Source of the DNA: JBGCDD01 sp045105075
GTDB lineage: Bacteria > Pseudomonadota > Alphaproteobacteria > Rhodobacterales > Rhodobacteraceae
Reading direction: 5' to 3'
DNA: 37,391 bases
NCBI GenBank assembly: GCA_045105075.1
Contig: JBGCDD010000109.1
Coordinates: 1-37,391 of the forward strand
Shown: in pieces, positions 16,649-23,565 of the stretch
How positions within the stretch are numbered: the stretch's first letter is position 1
Layout: the number at the start of each line of letters is the position of its first letter
Notes under the pieces: model-generated
What the model saw: the letters and a program-made list of their open reading frames with translations, nothing else
What the model was told of the DNA's origin: nothing
Database searches by the model: none
Program-made: the position numbers and the translations under genes

Positions 16649-17499
16649 CAGCGGTCTGCAACTTGTCCGTAATCCGCACCATAAAGCGCGCCGCGTTTTT
16701 TCAGCCAACGGCGGTACGCGACCGAGGTCATATCGGCGCGGGTCGGGATCTCCATTTTGGGGTCGAGCGGCAATTTGATCGGCATCTGGTTTTCCAGGAT
16801 CGAGCGGTCCTGCAGGAAAATTTCCTGCTGAAACTGGACCAGATCGGCAAAAGCGCTGGTGTCGTCATAAAGCGCCATCCAGGGCCAGACGTCACATTCA
16901 ATTTCGCTGCGGGGCTGAACGAAAATGGCGATCACGTCCATCGCCTCGGGCTTGGGCGGACAGGTTTTATACAGCACAGCTGTGGTCGGCGCGGGCACAC
17001 GGTATTCGTATTCTGTGGTGATGCCTCCATCGGAACTTTTGGAGGCTTGCGGCTGATAGAACGCGACTTTTGTGGCCCAGACCTCGTCCTGGTCTTCGCG
17101 GATATCGACCGCATAGGGGGCCACTTCGGTGTGTGGTTCGGCGCCCAAAATTCCGGTGTGAACAAAGGGGAAATGGGCAATGTCGAGGAAGTTTTCAACC
17201 GCCCGCAGGGGTGAGCATTTGACCCGTACGACACCACAGGGCACCAACCGGCGGCCCGGTTCTGATCCTTCGGGAATATCAAACAGATCGCGCGGGTTAT
17301 CCCCCAGCGTGGTCCAGACGTGATCAAACTTGATCTGGGCCGGGTATCGGTGGCCATCAGAGTCGTGAACCTGGGGGGTGTCGGCTGTTCCGGCGATGGT
17401 CAATTCTGTCTCTAACAGGCGGGTTAGACGCGCACCTGCGGCGAGCGAGGCAACGCTGGCGACGGCGTACCAATCGTTGCGGGCGTGATCGAGGCTCAT
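16648..17499 (-). CDS. Rieske oxygenase catalytic subunit lacking a functional Rieske centre
   Basis: The 283-residue protein keeps the mononuclear-iron active site: VENFLDIAHFPFVHTG with D106-x2-H109-x4-H114. A full catalytic domain follows, ending in the DMTSVAYRRWLKKRG tail typical of alpha subunits. Its first 95 residues start like a Rieske domain (NDWYAVASVASLAAGARLTRLLETELTIAG), but both CxH and Cx2H motifs are missing, so no [2Fe-2S] cluster can form. The Rieske centre must come from elsewhere, most simply from the preceding gene, whose stop overlaps this start by 4 bases (ATGA). NdmC of the methylxanthine N7-demethylase has the same kind of loss. Dealkylation of a purine is inferred from the neighbours. 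Confidence 0.88.
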   Translation of the reverse strand: MSLDHARNDWYAVASVASLAAGARLTRLLETELTIAGTADTPQVHDSDGHRYPAQIKFDHVWTTLGDNPRDLFDIPEGSEPGRRLVPCGVVRVKCSPLRAVENFLDIAHFPFVHTGILGAEPHTEVAPYAVDIREDQDEVWATKVAFYQPQASKSSDGGITTEYEYRVPAPTTAVLYKTCPPKPEAMDVIAIFVQPRSEIECDVWPWMALYDDTSAFADLVQFQQEIFLQDRSILENQMPIKLPLDPKMEIPTRADMTSVAYRRWLKKRGALYGADYGQVADR

Positions 17500-18170
17500 G
17501 CGGCGGCCCTCGTTTCAGCAGTGCGGCGCAGCGCTTCGCTCCAGCGGGACAGGGCGCGCATCATGGGCAGGCCGGGGTTTGAGTGTGCCAGCAAAGTAAG
17601 TTGGGTGCGAGCGCCGGTTTGCGGGTTGAACAACACTGTCAGGGTTACATCGGCCATCACAACAGTCGAGGGCCCATCAAACTGCGGCGCGACACCGGCG
17701 AAGGGTGTCAGCGGCACAGCCGCGTTGATCTGTTGCACTGCACTGTCAACAATAAGCGAGCGCAAAGGCACCAAGTCACCTTGGCCGGGGGGCGGCATGG
17801 CCTTATCATCGGTGCCAACCCAGATCACGCCAGCGGTTTCAGAGACGGCATAAGACACGGTTTGGATGGTCGCGGGCGGGTCCAGGTCGGGATGTGCGGG
17901 GATATAGCTGCACTTGCCGGATGTTTCGTAGTGCCAGCCGTGATACAGACAGGCCAGTCGATTGCCGCGCACGAACCCGTGGCTCAGACGCATACCGCGA
18001 TGCGGGCAGCGATTGTCCCACGCGGCCAGAGCGCCTGACATTGCGCGCCAAACGACAAGGTCGCGCCCGTTCACATCTGCTCGCATGGCCCGCCCGGCGG
18101 GCAAGTCTCGGCTTAACCCAACAGGCTGCAAAAGTTCTTCGTCGTGCCCCAAAACGTCTCCGCACCCCAC
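17496..18170 (-). CDS. Rieske [2Fe-2S] protein lacking an iron catalytic site, partner of the next gene
   Basis: The 224-residue protein has an intact Rieske domain: CPHRG (C55, H57) and CLYHGWHY (C74, H77), with the usual surrounding LSHGFVRGNRLAC and GKCSYIPAHPD. After residue about 125 there is a roughly 95-residue remainder (PLRSLIVDSAVQQINAAVPLTPFAG ... VTLTVLFNPQTGARTQLTLLAH) that looks like the closing strands and last helix of a Rieske oxygenase catalytic domain, but the NxxDxxHxxxxH iron site is absent. The GTG at 18170 has no clear ribosome binding site; a TTG at 18152 preceded by GGAG is an alternative start. It is translationally coupled to the catalytic-only subunit. Confidence 0.86.
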   Translation of the reverse strand: MGCGDVLGHDEELLQPVGLSRDLPAGRAMRADVNGRDLVVWRAMSGALAAWDNRCPHRGMRLSHGFVRGNRLACLYHGWHYETSGKCSYIPAHPDLDPPATIQTVSYAVSETAGVIWVGTDDKAMPPPGQGDLVPLRSLIVDSAVQQINAAVPLTPFAGVAPQFDGPSTVVMADVTLTVLFNPQTGARTQLTLLAHSNPGLPMMRALSRWSEALRRTAETRAAA

Positions 18171-18225
18171 GTGTTTTTTTGACTTAGCCCAGTCAGCACT
18201 TTGCCCCGCGACCGCAAAACCCTGG

Positions 18226-18247
18226 CTGGCCCTTGAGAAGGGTCCAG
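18226..18247. other. Hairpin in the 131-base spacer inside the purine operon
   Basis: CTGGCCCTT (18226-18234) and AAGGGTCCAG (18238-18247) form a 9-bp stem with one bulged base and a GAG loop. On the minus strand it is followed by CCAGGGTTTTGCGG, so the T run is short. It may be an attenuating or RNA-processing hairpin between the acylphosphatase-like gene and the Rieske gene. The rest of the spacer (18171-18301) holds a smaller dyad TAGGC/GCCTA at 18281-18296 and no gene. Confidence 0.4.
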
Positions 18248-18301
18248 GTTTCGCCCAGCACGGCGCGTTAGGTTAATTCCTAGGCATGTTCGCCTAATTT
18301 T

Positions 18302-18571
18302 TCAACATTGCTTAAACCCATTGGCCGATGCGTCTGGTGTGATGCGGGTCCGCTCGATTCGCTCGACCATCACGTTGACGGGGCCAAGCAGGCAGGCGAC
18401 CTCCATCGCGTCGATCAGATCAGCCGGGCCAGAAACATTTATAACAATGCGCTGCGCGGTTTCACGTTGTACCGAGCCGGTCAGATCCAGCAGGCGGGCG
18501 CGGTGGCAAATCCAGTCCAATAGACCTGTGGCCGCGAGATCGCCGCAGAGAACAAGCTGCGCGCCGGTCAC
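18302..18571 (-). CDS. Acylphosphatase-fold protein without the catalytic Arg and Asn
   Basis: The 89-residue protein starts with GTG at 18571, whose GTGA overlaps the deaminase stop by 4 bases. The pattern matches acylphosphatase across its length: CGDLAATGLLDWICHRARLLDLTGSV for the family's G.VQGVGFR...A..LGL.GWV, then RIVINVSGPADLIDAMEVACLLGPVNVMVERIER for the second half. However, the phosphate-binding Arg is Leu (GLL instead of GFR) and the catalytic Asn after GWV is Arg (VQR instead of VRN). Phosphatase activity is therefore unlikely, and a binding or regulatory role is inferred. The assignment rests on pattern matching by eye. Confidence 0.6.
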   Translation of the reverse strand: MTGAQLVLCGDLAATGLLDWICHRARLLDLTGSVQRETAQRIVINVSGPADLIDAMEVACLLGPVNVMVERIERTRITPDASANGFKQC

Positions 18572-19062
18572 GGAACGGGCGCGCGGCGCCAATAGGCGAG
18601 GTGCTGCGTGGCAACGCGCTCTTCGAGTTCTTCGAACGGGCCGCGCACCGCCACGGGGCGGCGTCCGGAGTTGAAAATCACCCGGCATTCCAGATCTTGC
18701 GTTGGGTTTTCGGGGTCATCCCCGGTCATTTCGCCCAGGCGATGCTCGGTCATACCAAAGACCACGGTGCCGATTTCGGCCCAATAGATGGTGCCGGAAC
18801 ACATCGAACAAGGCTCGACCGAGGTATAGAGTGTGGCGGCGCGCAACGTGTCGACATCAAAACGCCGGGCCACGTCGCGGGCCAGATTGGCCTCGGCATG
18901 ACCGGGGCCGCGATCGACGGAAAAGCTGTTCATGGCTTGCGCCAAAACCTGGCCCTGATCCGAAACCAAAAGCGCGCCGAAGGGATGGTTGCCTTGGTCC
19001 ACGGCGCGGTCGGCCAGCTCGATTGTGCGTTCCAGAAAACGCAGGTCGGTGTTGCGTTGCAT
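18568..19062 (-). CDS. Nucleoside/guanine deaminase, cytidine-deaminase fold
   Basis: The 164-residue enzyme has the CDA-fold zinc motifs: GHAEANL (H55, E57) and EPCSMCSGTIYWAEIG (C85, C88), with NHPFGALLV at the front. The same features occur in B. subtilis GuaD-type guanine deaminases and in related purine/cytosine deaminases (TadA superfamily). Start ATG 19062 is preceded by AAAGGA 6 bases away; the frame is open to 19149, but without a binding site. It heads the minus-strand purine operon. Placement supports a purine substrate, either guanine itself or a modified guanine. The amidohydrolase GuaD at the far end of the operon would then have a different substrate or act at a different step. 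Confidence 0.85.
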   Translation of the reverse strand: MQRNTDLRFLERTIELADRAVDQGNHPFGALLVSDQGQVLAQAMNSFSVDRGPGHAEANLARDVARRFDVDTLRAATLYTSVEPCSMCSGTIYWAEIGTVVFGMTEHRLGEMTGDDPENPTQDLECRVIFNSGRRPVAVRGPFEELEERVATQHLAYWRRAPVP

Positions 19063-19130
19063 CAAGGTCCTTTCATTGCCGATAAAACTGTCAGTCAGCG
19101 CGGTGCAAATGTCGAGCGGGTTTGGCTTGT

Positions 19131-19148
19131 TAGTTACAAAAGCAACCA
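19131..19148. promoter_or_regulatory. Imperfect inverted repeat upstream of hmgA, candidate operator
   Basis: TAGTTAC (19131-19137) and GCAACCA (19142-19148) form an imperfect dyad (5 of 7 pairs) around AAAA, 30 bases before the hmgA start and within the 115-base divergent space shared with the deaminase. Dyads of AGTTGC type are known targets of MarR-family regulators of aromatic catabolism; the regulator is not in the window. Confidence 0.35.
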
Positions 19149-19177
19149 TTAGACCAAAGACGCGAAGGGAGGATCAC

Positions 19178-20533
19178 ATGAACAAGCAAACGCAGCCCAG
19201 CCAGATGGTGCAGGCGCCGTCCCTGCCCGGGGCGCACGCGGGGTACATGCCCGGCTTTGGCAATGATTTTGAAACCGAAGCGCTGCCGGGCGCTTTGCCG
19301 CAAGGTATGAACAGCCCGCAAAAGGTGAATTATGGGCTTTATGGCGAGCAGCTGAGCGGGACCGCCTTTACCCATGAGCGCCCTGAGCGCACCTGGTGTT
19401 ACCGCATTCGCCCGTCTGTGAAACATTCGCACCGCTACACCCCGATTGATCTGCCCTATTGGAAATCTGCGCCGCATGTGGTGGCGAATGTGACCAGCCT
19501 GGGCCAATACCGCTGGGACCCGGTGCCCCATTCTGAAACGCCGCTGACCTGGCTGACGGGTATGCGCACGATGACGACGGCGGGCGATGTGAACACGCAG
19601 GTGGGCATGGCCAGCCACATCTATCTGGTCACGCAAAGCATGGTCGACAGCTATTTTTATTCGGCCGACAGCGAAATGCTGGTGGTGCCACAAGAAGGTC
19701 GGCTGCGGTTTTGTACAGAGCTTGGGATCATCGATGTTGAACCGCGCGAGATTGCCATTCTGCCCCGTGGTCTGGTGTACCGTGTCGAGGTTCTGGAAGG
19801 GCCCTGCCGTGGCTTTGTTTGCGAGAATTACGGGCAAAAGTTTGAGCTGCCGGGGCGCGGGCCGATTGGCGCGAATTGTCTGGCCAATGCCCGCGATTTC
19901 AAAGCGCCTGTTGCGGCCTATGAAGATCGTGAGGTGCCTTCAACGGTTGTGATCAAGTGGTGCGGGCAATTCCACGAAACCCTGATCGAGCAGAGCCCTT
20001 TGGATGTGGTGGCCTGGCATGGAAACTATGCGCCGATAAAGTATGATCTGGGGAATTATTGCCCGGTCGGCGCGATCCTGTTTGACCACCCGGACCCGTC
20101 GATCTTTACGGTTTTGACCGCGCCGTCGGGGCAACCGGGCACCGCCAATATTGATTTTGTGCTGTTTCGGGAACGTTGGATGGTGGCAGAAGACACATTC
20201 CGCCCGCCCTGGTATCACAAGAACATTATGTCGGAACTGATGGGCAATATTCACGGGCAATATGATGCCAAACCCAAAGGATTTGTGCCCGGAGGAGTGA
20301 GTCTGCACAATATGATGTTGCCGCATGGGCCTGATAAAAATGCCTTTGAGGGGGCCAGCAATGCGGAGCTAACAGCGCAGAAACTGGACAACACCATGAG
20401 CTTTATGTTCGAGACGCGGTTTCCACAGCATTTGACGATGTTTGCGGGTAAAGAAGCGCCATTGCAGGATGACTACATCGAATGTTGGGACACCTTGGAG
20501 AAAAAGTTTGATGGCACGCCCGGCAAGAAATGA
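19178..20533 (+). CDS. hmgA: Homogentisate 1,2-dioxygenase
   Basis: The 451-residue enzyme opens the ring of homogentisate to maleylacetoacetate. The start ATG 19178 has a strong AAGGGAGGA site 4 bases upstream. Family signatures are GFGNDFETEALPGALP near the N-terminus, the cupin core (LVVPQEGRLRFCTELGIIDVEPREIAILPRG), and the iron-ligand region PPWYHKNIMSELMGNIHGQYDAKP (His-x5-Glu, with a third His in FVPGGVSLHNMMLPHGPD). The length is normal for the family. It is the first gene of an operon running to 25386 and is divergent from the purine operon. Confidence 0.97.
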   Translation: MNKQTQPSQMVQAPSLPGAHAGYMPGFGNDFETEALPGALPQGMNSPQKVNYGLYGEQLSGTAFTHERPERTWCYRIRPSVKHSHRYTPIDLPYWKSAPHVVANVTSLGQYRWDPVPHSETPLTWLTGMRTMTTAGDVNTQVGMASHIYLVTQSMVDSYFYSADSEMLVVPQEGRLRFCTELGIIDVEPREIAILPRGLVYRVEVLEGPCRGFVCENYGQKFELPGRGPIGANCLANARDFKAPVAAYEDREVPSTVVIKWCGQFHETLIEQSPLDVVAWHGNYAPIKYDLGNYCPVGAILFDHPDPSIFTVLTAPSGQPGTANIDFVLFRERWMVAEDTFRPPWYHKNIMSELMGNIHGQYDAKPKGFVPGGVSLHNMMLPHGPDKNAFEGASNAELTAQKLDNTMSFMFETRFPQHLTMFAGKEAPLQDDYIECWDTLEKKFDGTPGKK

Positions 20534-20537
20534 CGCA

Positions 20538-20601
20538 GGGGGGCCAGCCCCCCACCGCGCGGGGCGCGGCGTCCCCCGGAGTTTATTTGGAAAGATGAAG
20601 G
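20538..20601 (+). repeat. Dispersed GC-rich hairpin repeat, copy 1
   Basis: It lies between hmgA and maiA. A GGGGGG/CCCCCC hairpin (20538-20553, loop CCAG) is followed by a GC-rich middle and the tail CCGGAGTTTATTTGG, AAAGATGAAGG. The tail recurs in inverse orientation at 22515. Such elements are frequent between genes in Rhodobacteraceae. It may act as an RNA-stabilising or partial terminator hairpin within the operon, and its end supplies the AAGG in front of maiA's GTG. Confidence 0.75.
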
Positions 20602-20608
20602 TGATACC

Positions 20609-21250
20609 GTGATCCTCTATTCGTACTGGCGCTCGACCACGTCCTATCGGGTGCGCGCGGCGTTGAATTTGAAGGGGTTGTCTTATGAGACAGTGCCGGT
20701 GGATTTGGTGGCCGGTGAGCAGCGCCGTGATGCGTACACTGCATTGAATCCGGGCGCTGGTGTGCCGACGTTGGTGTTGGACAGTGGCGAAGCGCTGACC
20801 CAATCGATGGCCATCTTGGAATACATTGATGCCACATGGCCTGAGCCAAAGCTGATGCCCGCAGAGCCAATCGCGCGGGCGCGTGTGATGGCGGCGGCGC
20901 AAACCGTTGCGATGGATATTCACCCAGTCAACAATCTGCGGCTGATTGGGCAGTTGAAATCACGTTTTGGGGCGACCCCAGATCAGGCGCGCGACTGGAT
21001 GTGTCATTGGATGGCCGAAGGGTTTGCTGCGCTGGAACCCCAGCTGACAGATGATACCGCGTTTGCTTTTGGCCCGACACCGGATCTGGCGGATCTGTGC
21101 ATCGTTGCGCAGGTTTATAATGCGCGTCGATGGGGGCTTGATCTGTCGCCTTTTCCCAAAGTTGCGCGTATTGAGGCCGCTTGTTTTGGCATGCCGGCGA
21201 TTGCGGCAGCTCATCCCGACCAACAACCTGATGCGAAAGACCTGACATGA
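20609..21250 (+). CDS. maiA: Maleylacetoacetate isomerase (zeta-class GST)
   Basis: The 213-residue protein starts with GTG at 20609 behind GAAGG. The zeta-class motif STTSYRVRAALNLKGL (residues 9-24, the SSCSWRVRIAL of other family members) holds the glutathione-activating Ser. The cis-Pro segment NPGAGVPTLVLDSGEALTQSMAILEYI and a helix DLADLCIVAQVYNARRW follow. It isomerises maleylacetoacetate to fumarylacetoacetate using glutathione. Its stop overlaps the start of fahA by 4 bases (ATGA at 21247-21250). Confidence 0.94.
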   Translation: MILYSYWRSTTSYRVRAALNLKGLSYETVPVDLVAGEQRRDAYTALNPGAGVPTLVLDSGEALTQSMAILEYIDATWPEPKLMPAEPIARARVMAAAQTVAMDIHPVNNLRLIGQLKSRFGATPDQARDWMCHWMAEGFAALEPQLTDDTAFAFGPTPDLADLCIVAQVYNARRWGLDLSPFPKVARIEAACFGMPAIAAAHPDQQPDAKDLT

Positions 21251-22512
21251 CCCTGATGCGATCCTGGGTGGAAAGCGCCAACAGCGCGGACACGCCATTT
21301 CCTTTGAACAACTTGCCTTATGGCGTGTTTTCTGTCGGCGACGGAGCGCTTCATTGCGGCGTTGCAATCGGCGATCGTGTGTTGGATGTCACCGGTTTGG
21401 AACAGATCGGTCTGTTGCGCGCGGACCCCGAAGCCGAAGTTCTGGACGCGCCCTTTTGGAACGACTTCATGGAGCTGGGCGCGGCGGCCTGGGCAACCTA
21501 TCGCGCCGCATTGACCACGCTGTTAGCGGAAGGTGCTGATGAGACAACACAAGACGCCTGCATCACCCATTCGGTGCCGCTGTCAGAGGTCCGGATGCAT
21601 ATGCCCCTGCGGGTTGCGGAATTCACCGATTTCTATGCGGGTCGCCATCATGCCACCAATGTAGGCACTATGTTTCGCGGCGCCGAAAACGCCTTGCCCC
21701 CTAATTGGCTGCACATCCCCATTGGATACAACGGGCGAGCGGCTTCGGTCGTGGTTTCGGGCACCGACATTCGCCGCCCTTGGGGTCAGTTGAAGGGGCC
21801 AAATGACTCGGCGCCGCGTTTTGCCCCCTGCGCGCGTTTTGACATAGAACTGGAGATGGGCGCCATCGTTGGCAAACCCAGTGATGGCCCGATCACAGTG
21901 GACGAAGCGGATCACAACATTTTTGGCTATGTGCTGCTGAATGACTGGTCCGCGCGCGACATTCAGGCGTGGGAATACCAGCCGTTAGGTCCGTTTCAGG
22001 CCAAAGCGACAGCGACCAGCATCAGCCCGTGGATCGTCACAAAAGCCGCTTTAGAGCCGTTTCGCTGCGATACACCCACACGCGAATTTGAATTGCTGGA
22101 TCACCTCAAAGACACGGGGCCCATGCTCTATGACATTGATCTTGCGGTTACGCTGGCTCCCGAAGGCAAGGCATCAACAACCATCGCAAACACCAACTAT
22201 CGCGAAATGTACTATTCCGCCGCACAGCAATTGGCCCATCATTCGACATCCGGATGCCCAATGAACGTCGGTGATCTGCTGGGCTCGGGAACGATCTCGG
22301 GGCCAGATCGGGAAAACTTCGGCTCGCTGCTGGAACTAAGCTGGGGCGGCAAAGACCCGATTGCGCTAGACTCCGGCGAAACGCGAAGCTTTGTCGAAGA
22401 CGGCGACACACTCACGCTCAGCGGACACGCACAAGGCAAAGGCTACCGCATCGGCTTTGGCGATTGCACTGGCAAAACCCTACCTGCACTAAAAGACCCT
22501 TTCGCGCGCTAG
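21247..22512 (+). CDS. fahA: Fumarylacetoacetase
   Basis: The 421-residue hydrolase splits fumarylacetoacetate into fumarate and acetoacetate. The N-terminal SH3-like domain ends near residue 115. The catalytic domain begins with EFTDFYAGRHHATNVGTMFR (Ca/Mg ligand Asp and catalytic His), followed by FDIELEMGAIVG (Glu ligands), NDWSARDIQAWEYQPLGPFQAKA and LGSGTISGP. The length is normal. It is translationally coupled to maiA and completes the homogentisate route. A repeat element follows 2 bases after the stop. Confidence 0.96.
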   Translation: MTLMRSWVESANSADTPFPLNNLPYGVFSVGDGALHCGVAIGDRVLDVTGLEQIGLLRADPEAEVLDAPFWNDFMELGAAAWATYRAALTTLLAEGADETTQDACITHSVPLSEVRMHMPLRVAEFTDFYAGRHHATNVGTMFRGAENALPPNWLHIPIGYNGRAASVVVSGTDIRRPWGQLKGPNDSAPRFAPCARFDIELEMGAIVGKPSDGPITVDEADHNIFGYVLLNDWSARDIQAWEYQPLGPFQAKATATSISPWIVTKAALEPFRCDTPTREFELLDHLKDTGPMLYDIDLAVTLAPEGKASTTIANTNYREMYYSAAQQLAHHSTSGCPMNVGDLLGSGTISGPDRENFGSLLELSWGGKDPIALDSGETRSFVEDGDTLTLSGHAQGKGYRIGFGDCTGKTLPALKDPFAR

Positions 22513-22514
22513 AT

Positions 22515-22554
22515 CCTTCATCTTTCAAAATAAACTCCCGCCGGAGGCTCCCGC
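22515..22554 (-). repeat. Dispersed repeat, copy 2 (inverted relative to copy 1)
   Basis: Read on the minus strand, the element is GCGGGAGCCTCCGGC, GGGAGTTTATTTTGAAAGAT, GAAGG. The last 25 bases match copy 1 at about 23 positions. It sits between fahA and the MBL gene. Confidence 0.72.
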
Positions 22555-22593
22555 ACCATCAACCGGCACGGCGACCAACAAGGAAACACCACC

Positions 22594-23544
22594 ATGGCCA
22601 AGGCCTTTGCCTCTCAGGGCGACATGTCCGAAAAAACCATCACCTTTGACGAAATCGGCGATGGCCTTTGGGCGTTCACCGCCGAGGGCGATCCAAATTC
22701 CGGCGTCATCATTGGCGACGAGTCGGTGATGATCATCGAAGCCCAAGCCACCCCGCGTCTGGCCAACAAAGTCATCGAAAAGGTGCGCTCGGTCACTGAC
22801 AAACCCATCACGCATCTGGTGCTGACCCATTATCACGCGGTCCGGGTGTTGGGCGCTTCGGCTTACGGTGTTGATCAGATCATCATGTCCGATGCCGCGC
22901 GCGCGATGGTGGTTGAACGCGGCCAGGAAGACTGGGACAGCGAGTTCCAGCGGTTCCCGCGACTGTTTGAGGGCCACGAGAGCATCCCCGGCCTGACCTG
23001 GCCAACCACCACCTTCAGTGACTCCATGACCGTTTATCTGGGCAAACGCCGGATCGACATCAAACAAATTGGCCGCGCGCATACCGCGGGTGACGCGGTG
23101 ATCTATGTGCCCGATCAGAATGTCATGTTCACCGGCGACATCGTCGAAGACCATTCGGCCTGTTATTGTGGTGATGGGCATTTTGCGGATTGGGGCGCCA
23201 CACTGGATGCGATCAAGGCCTATGACGTCGACGCCATTGCACCAGGGCGCGGCGGCGCATTGGTGGGCAAAGAAGCGGTCGCCCGTGCCCTGGACTCCAC
23301 CCGTGATTTTGTCGACAGCACTTATGCTCCGGCCGCCAAAGTCGCCGCACGCGGTGGCAGTCTGAAAGACGCCTGGGATGCGGTGCGTGATGCCTGCGAT
23401 CCCAAGTTCAAAGACTACGCGATTTATGAACATTGTCTGCCGTTCAACGTGGCCCGCGCCTATGACGAGGCTCGCGGCATCCAAACCCCACGGATCTGGA
23501 CCGACAAGCGTGATCTCGACATGTGGGCCGAGCTGCAAGGTTAA
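22594..23544 (+). CDS. Metallo-beta-lactamase-fold protein of the homogentisate operon, second metal site lost
   Basis: The 316-residue cytoplasmic protein follows an AAGGA site. The fold is clear: VIIGDESVMIIEAQATPRLANKVIEKV, then THYHAVRVLGAS, HTAGDAVIYVPDQNVMFTGD and IAPGRGGALVGKEAV. In the HxHxDH motif the two His (79, 81) remain, but Asp and His are replaced by Val83 and Arg84. The final His (normally GHG) is Arg (GRG). The site-1 ligands (two His plus the His of HTAGD) and the bridging Asp of TGD survive, so one metal ion at most seems likely. It is co-transcribed with aromatic catabolism genes; the reaction is unknown. Confidence 0.85.
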   Translation: MAKAFASQGDMSEKTITFDEIGDGLWAFTAEGDPNSGVIIGDESVMIIEAQATPRLANKVIEKVRSVTDKPITHLVLTHYHAVRVLGASAYGVDQIIMSDAARAMVVERGQEDWDSEFQRFPRLFEGHESIPGLTWPTTTFSDSMTVYLGKRRIDIKQIGRAHTAGDAVIYVPDQNVMFTGDIVEDHSACYCGDGHFADWGATLDAIKAYDVDAIAPGRGGALVGKEAVARALDSTRDFVDSTYAPAAKVAARGGSLKDAWDAVRDACDPKFKDYAIYEHCLPFNVARAYDEARGIQTPRIWTDKRDLDMWAELQG

Positions 23545-23565
23545 AGGCCGCCAAGAGGAGCAATC

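Noticed and set aside
18302..18688. Longer version of the acylphosphatase-like frame starting at 18688
   Set aside because: The first 39 residues (PRGGARPVRRTRRARC...) are an out-of-frame reading of the deaminase; similarity begins at the GTG at 18571.
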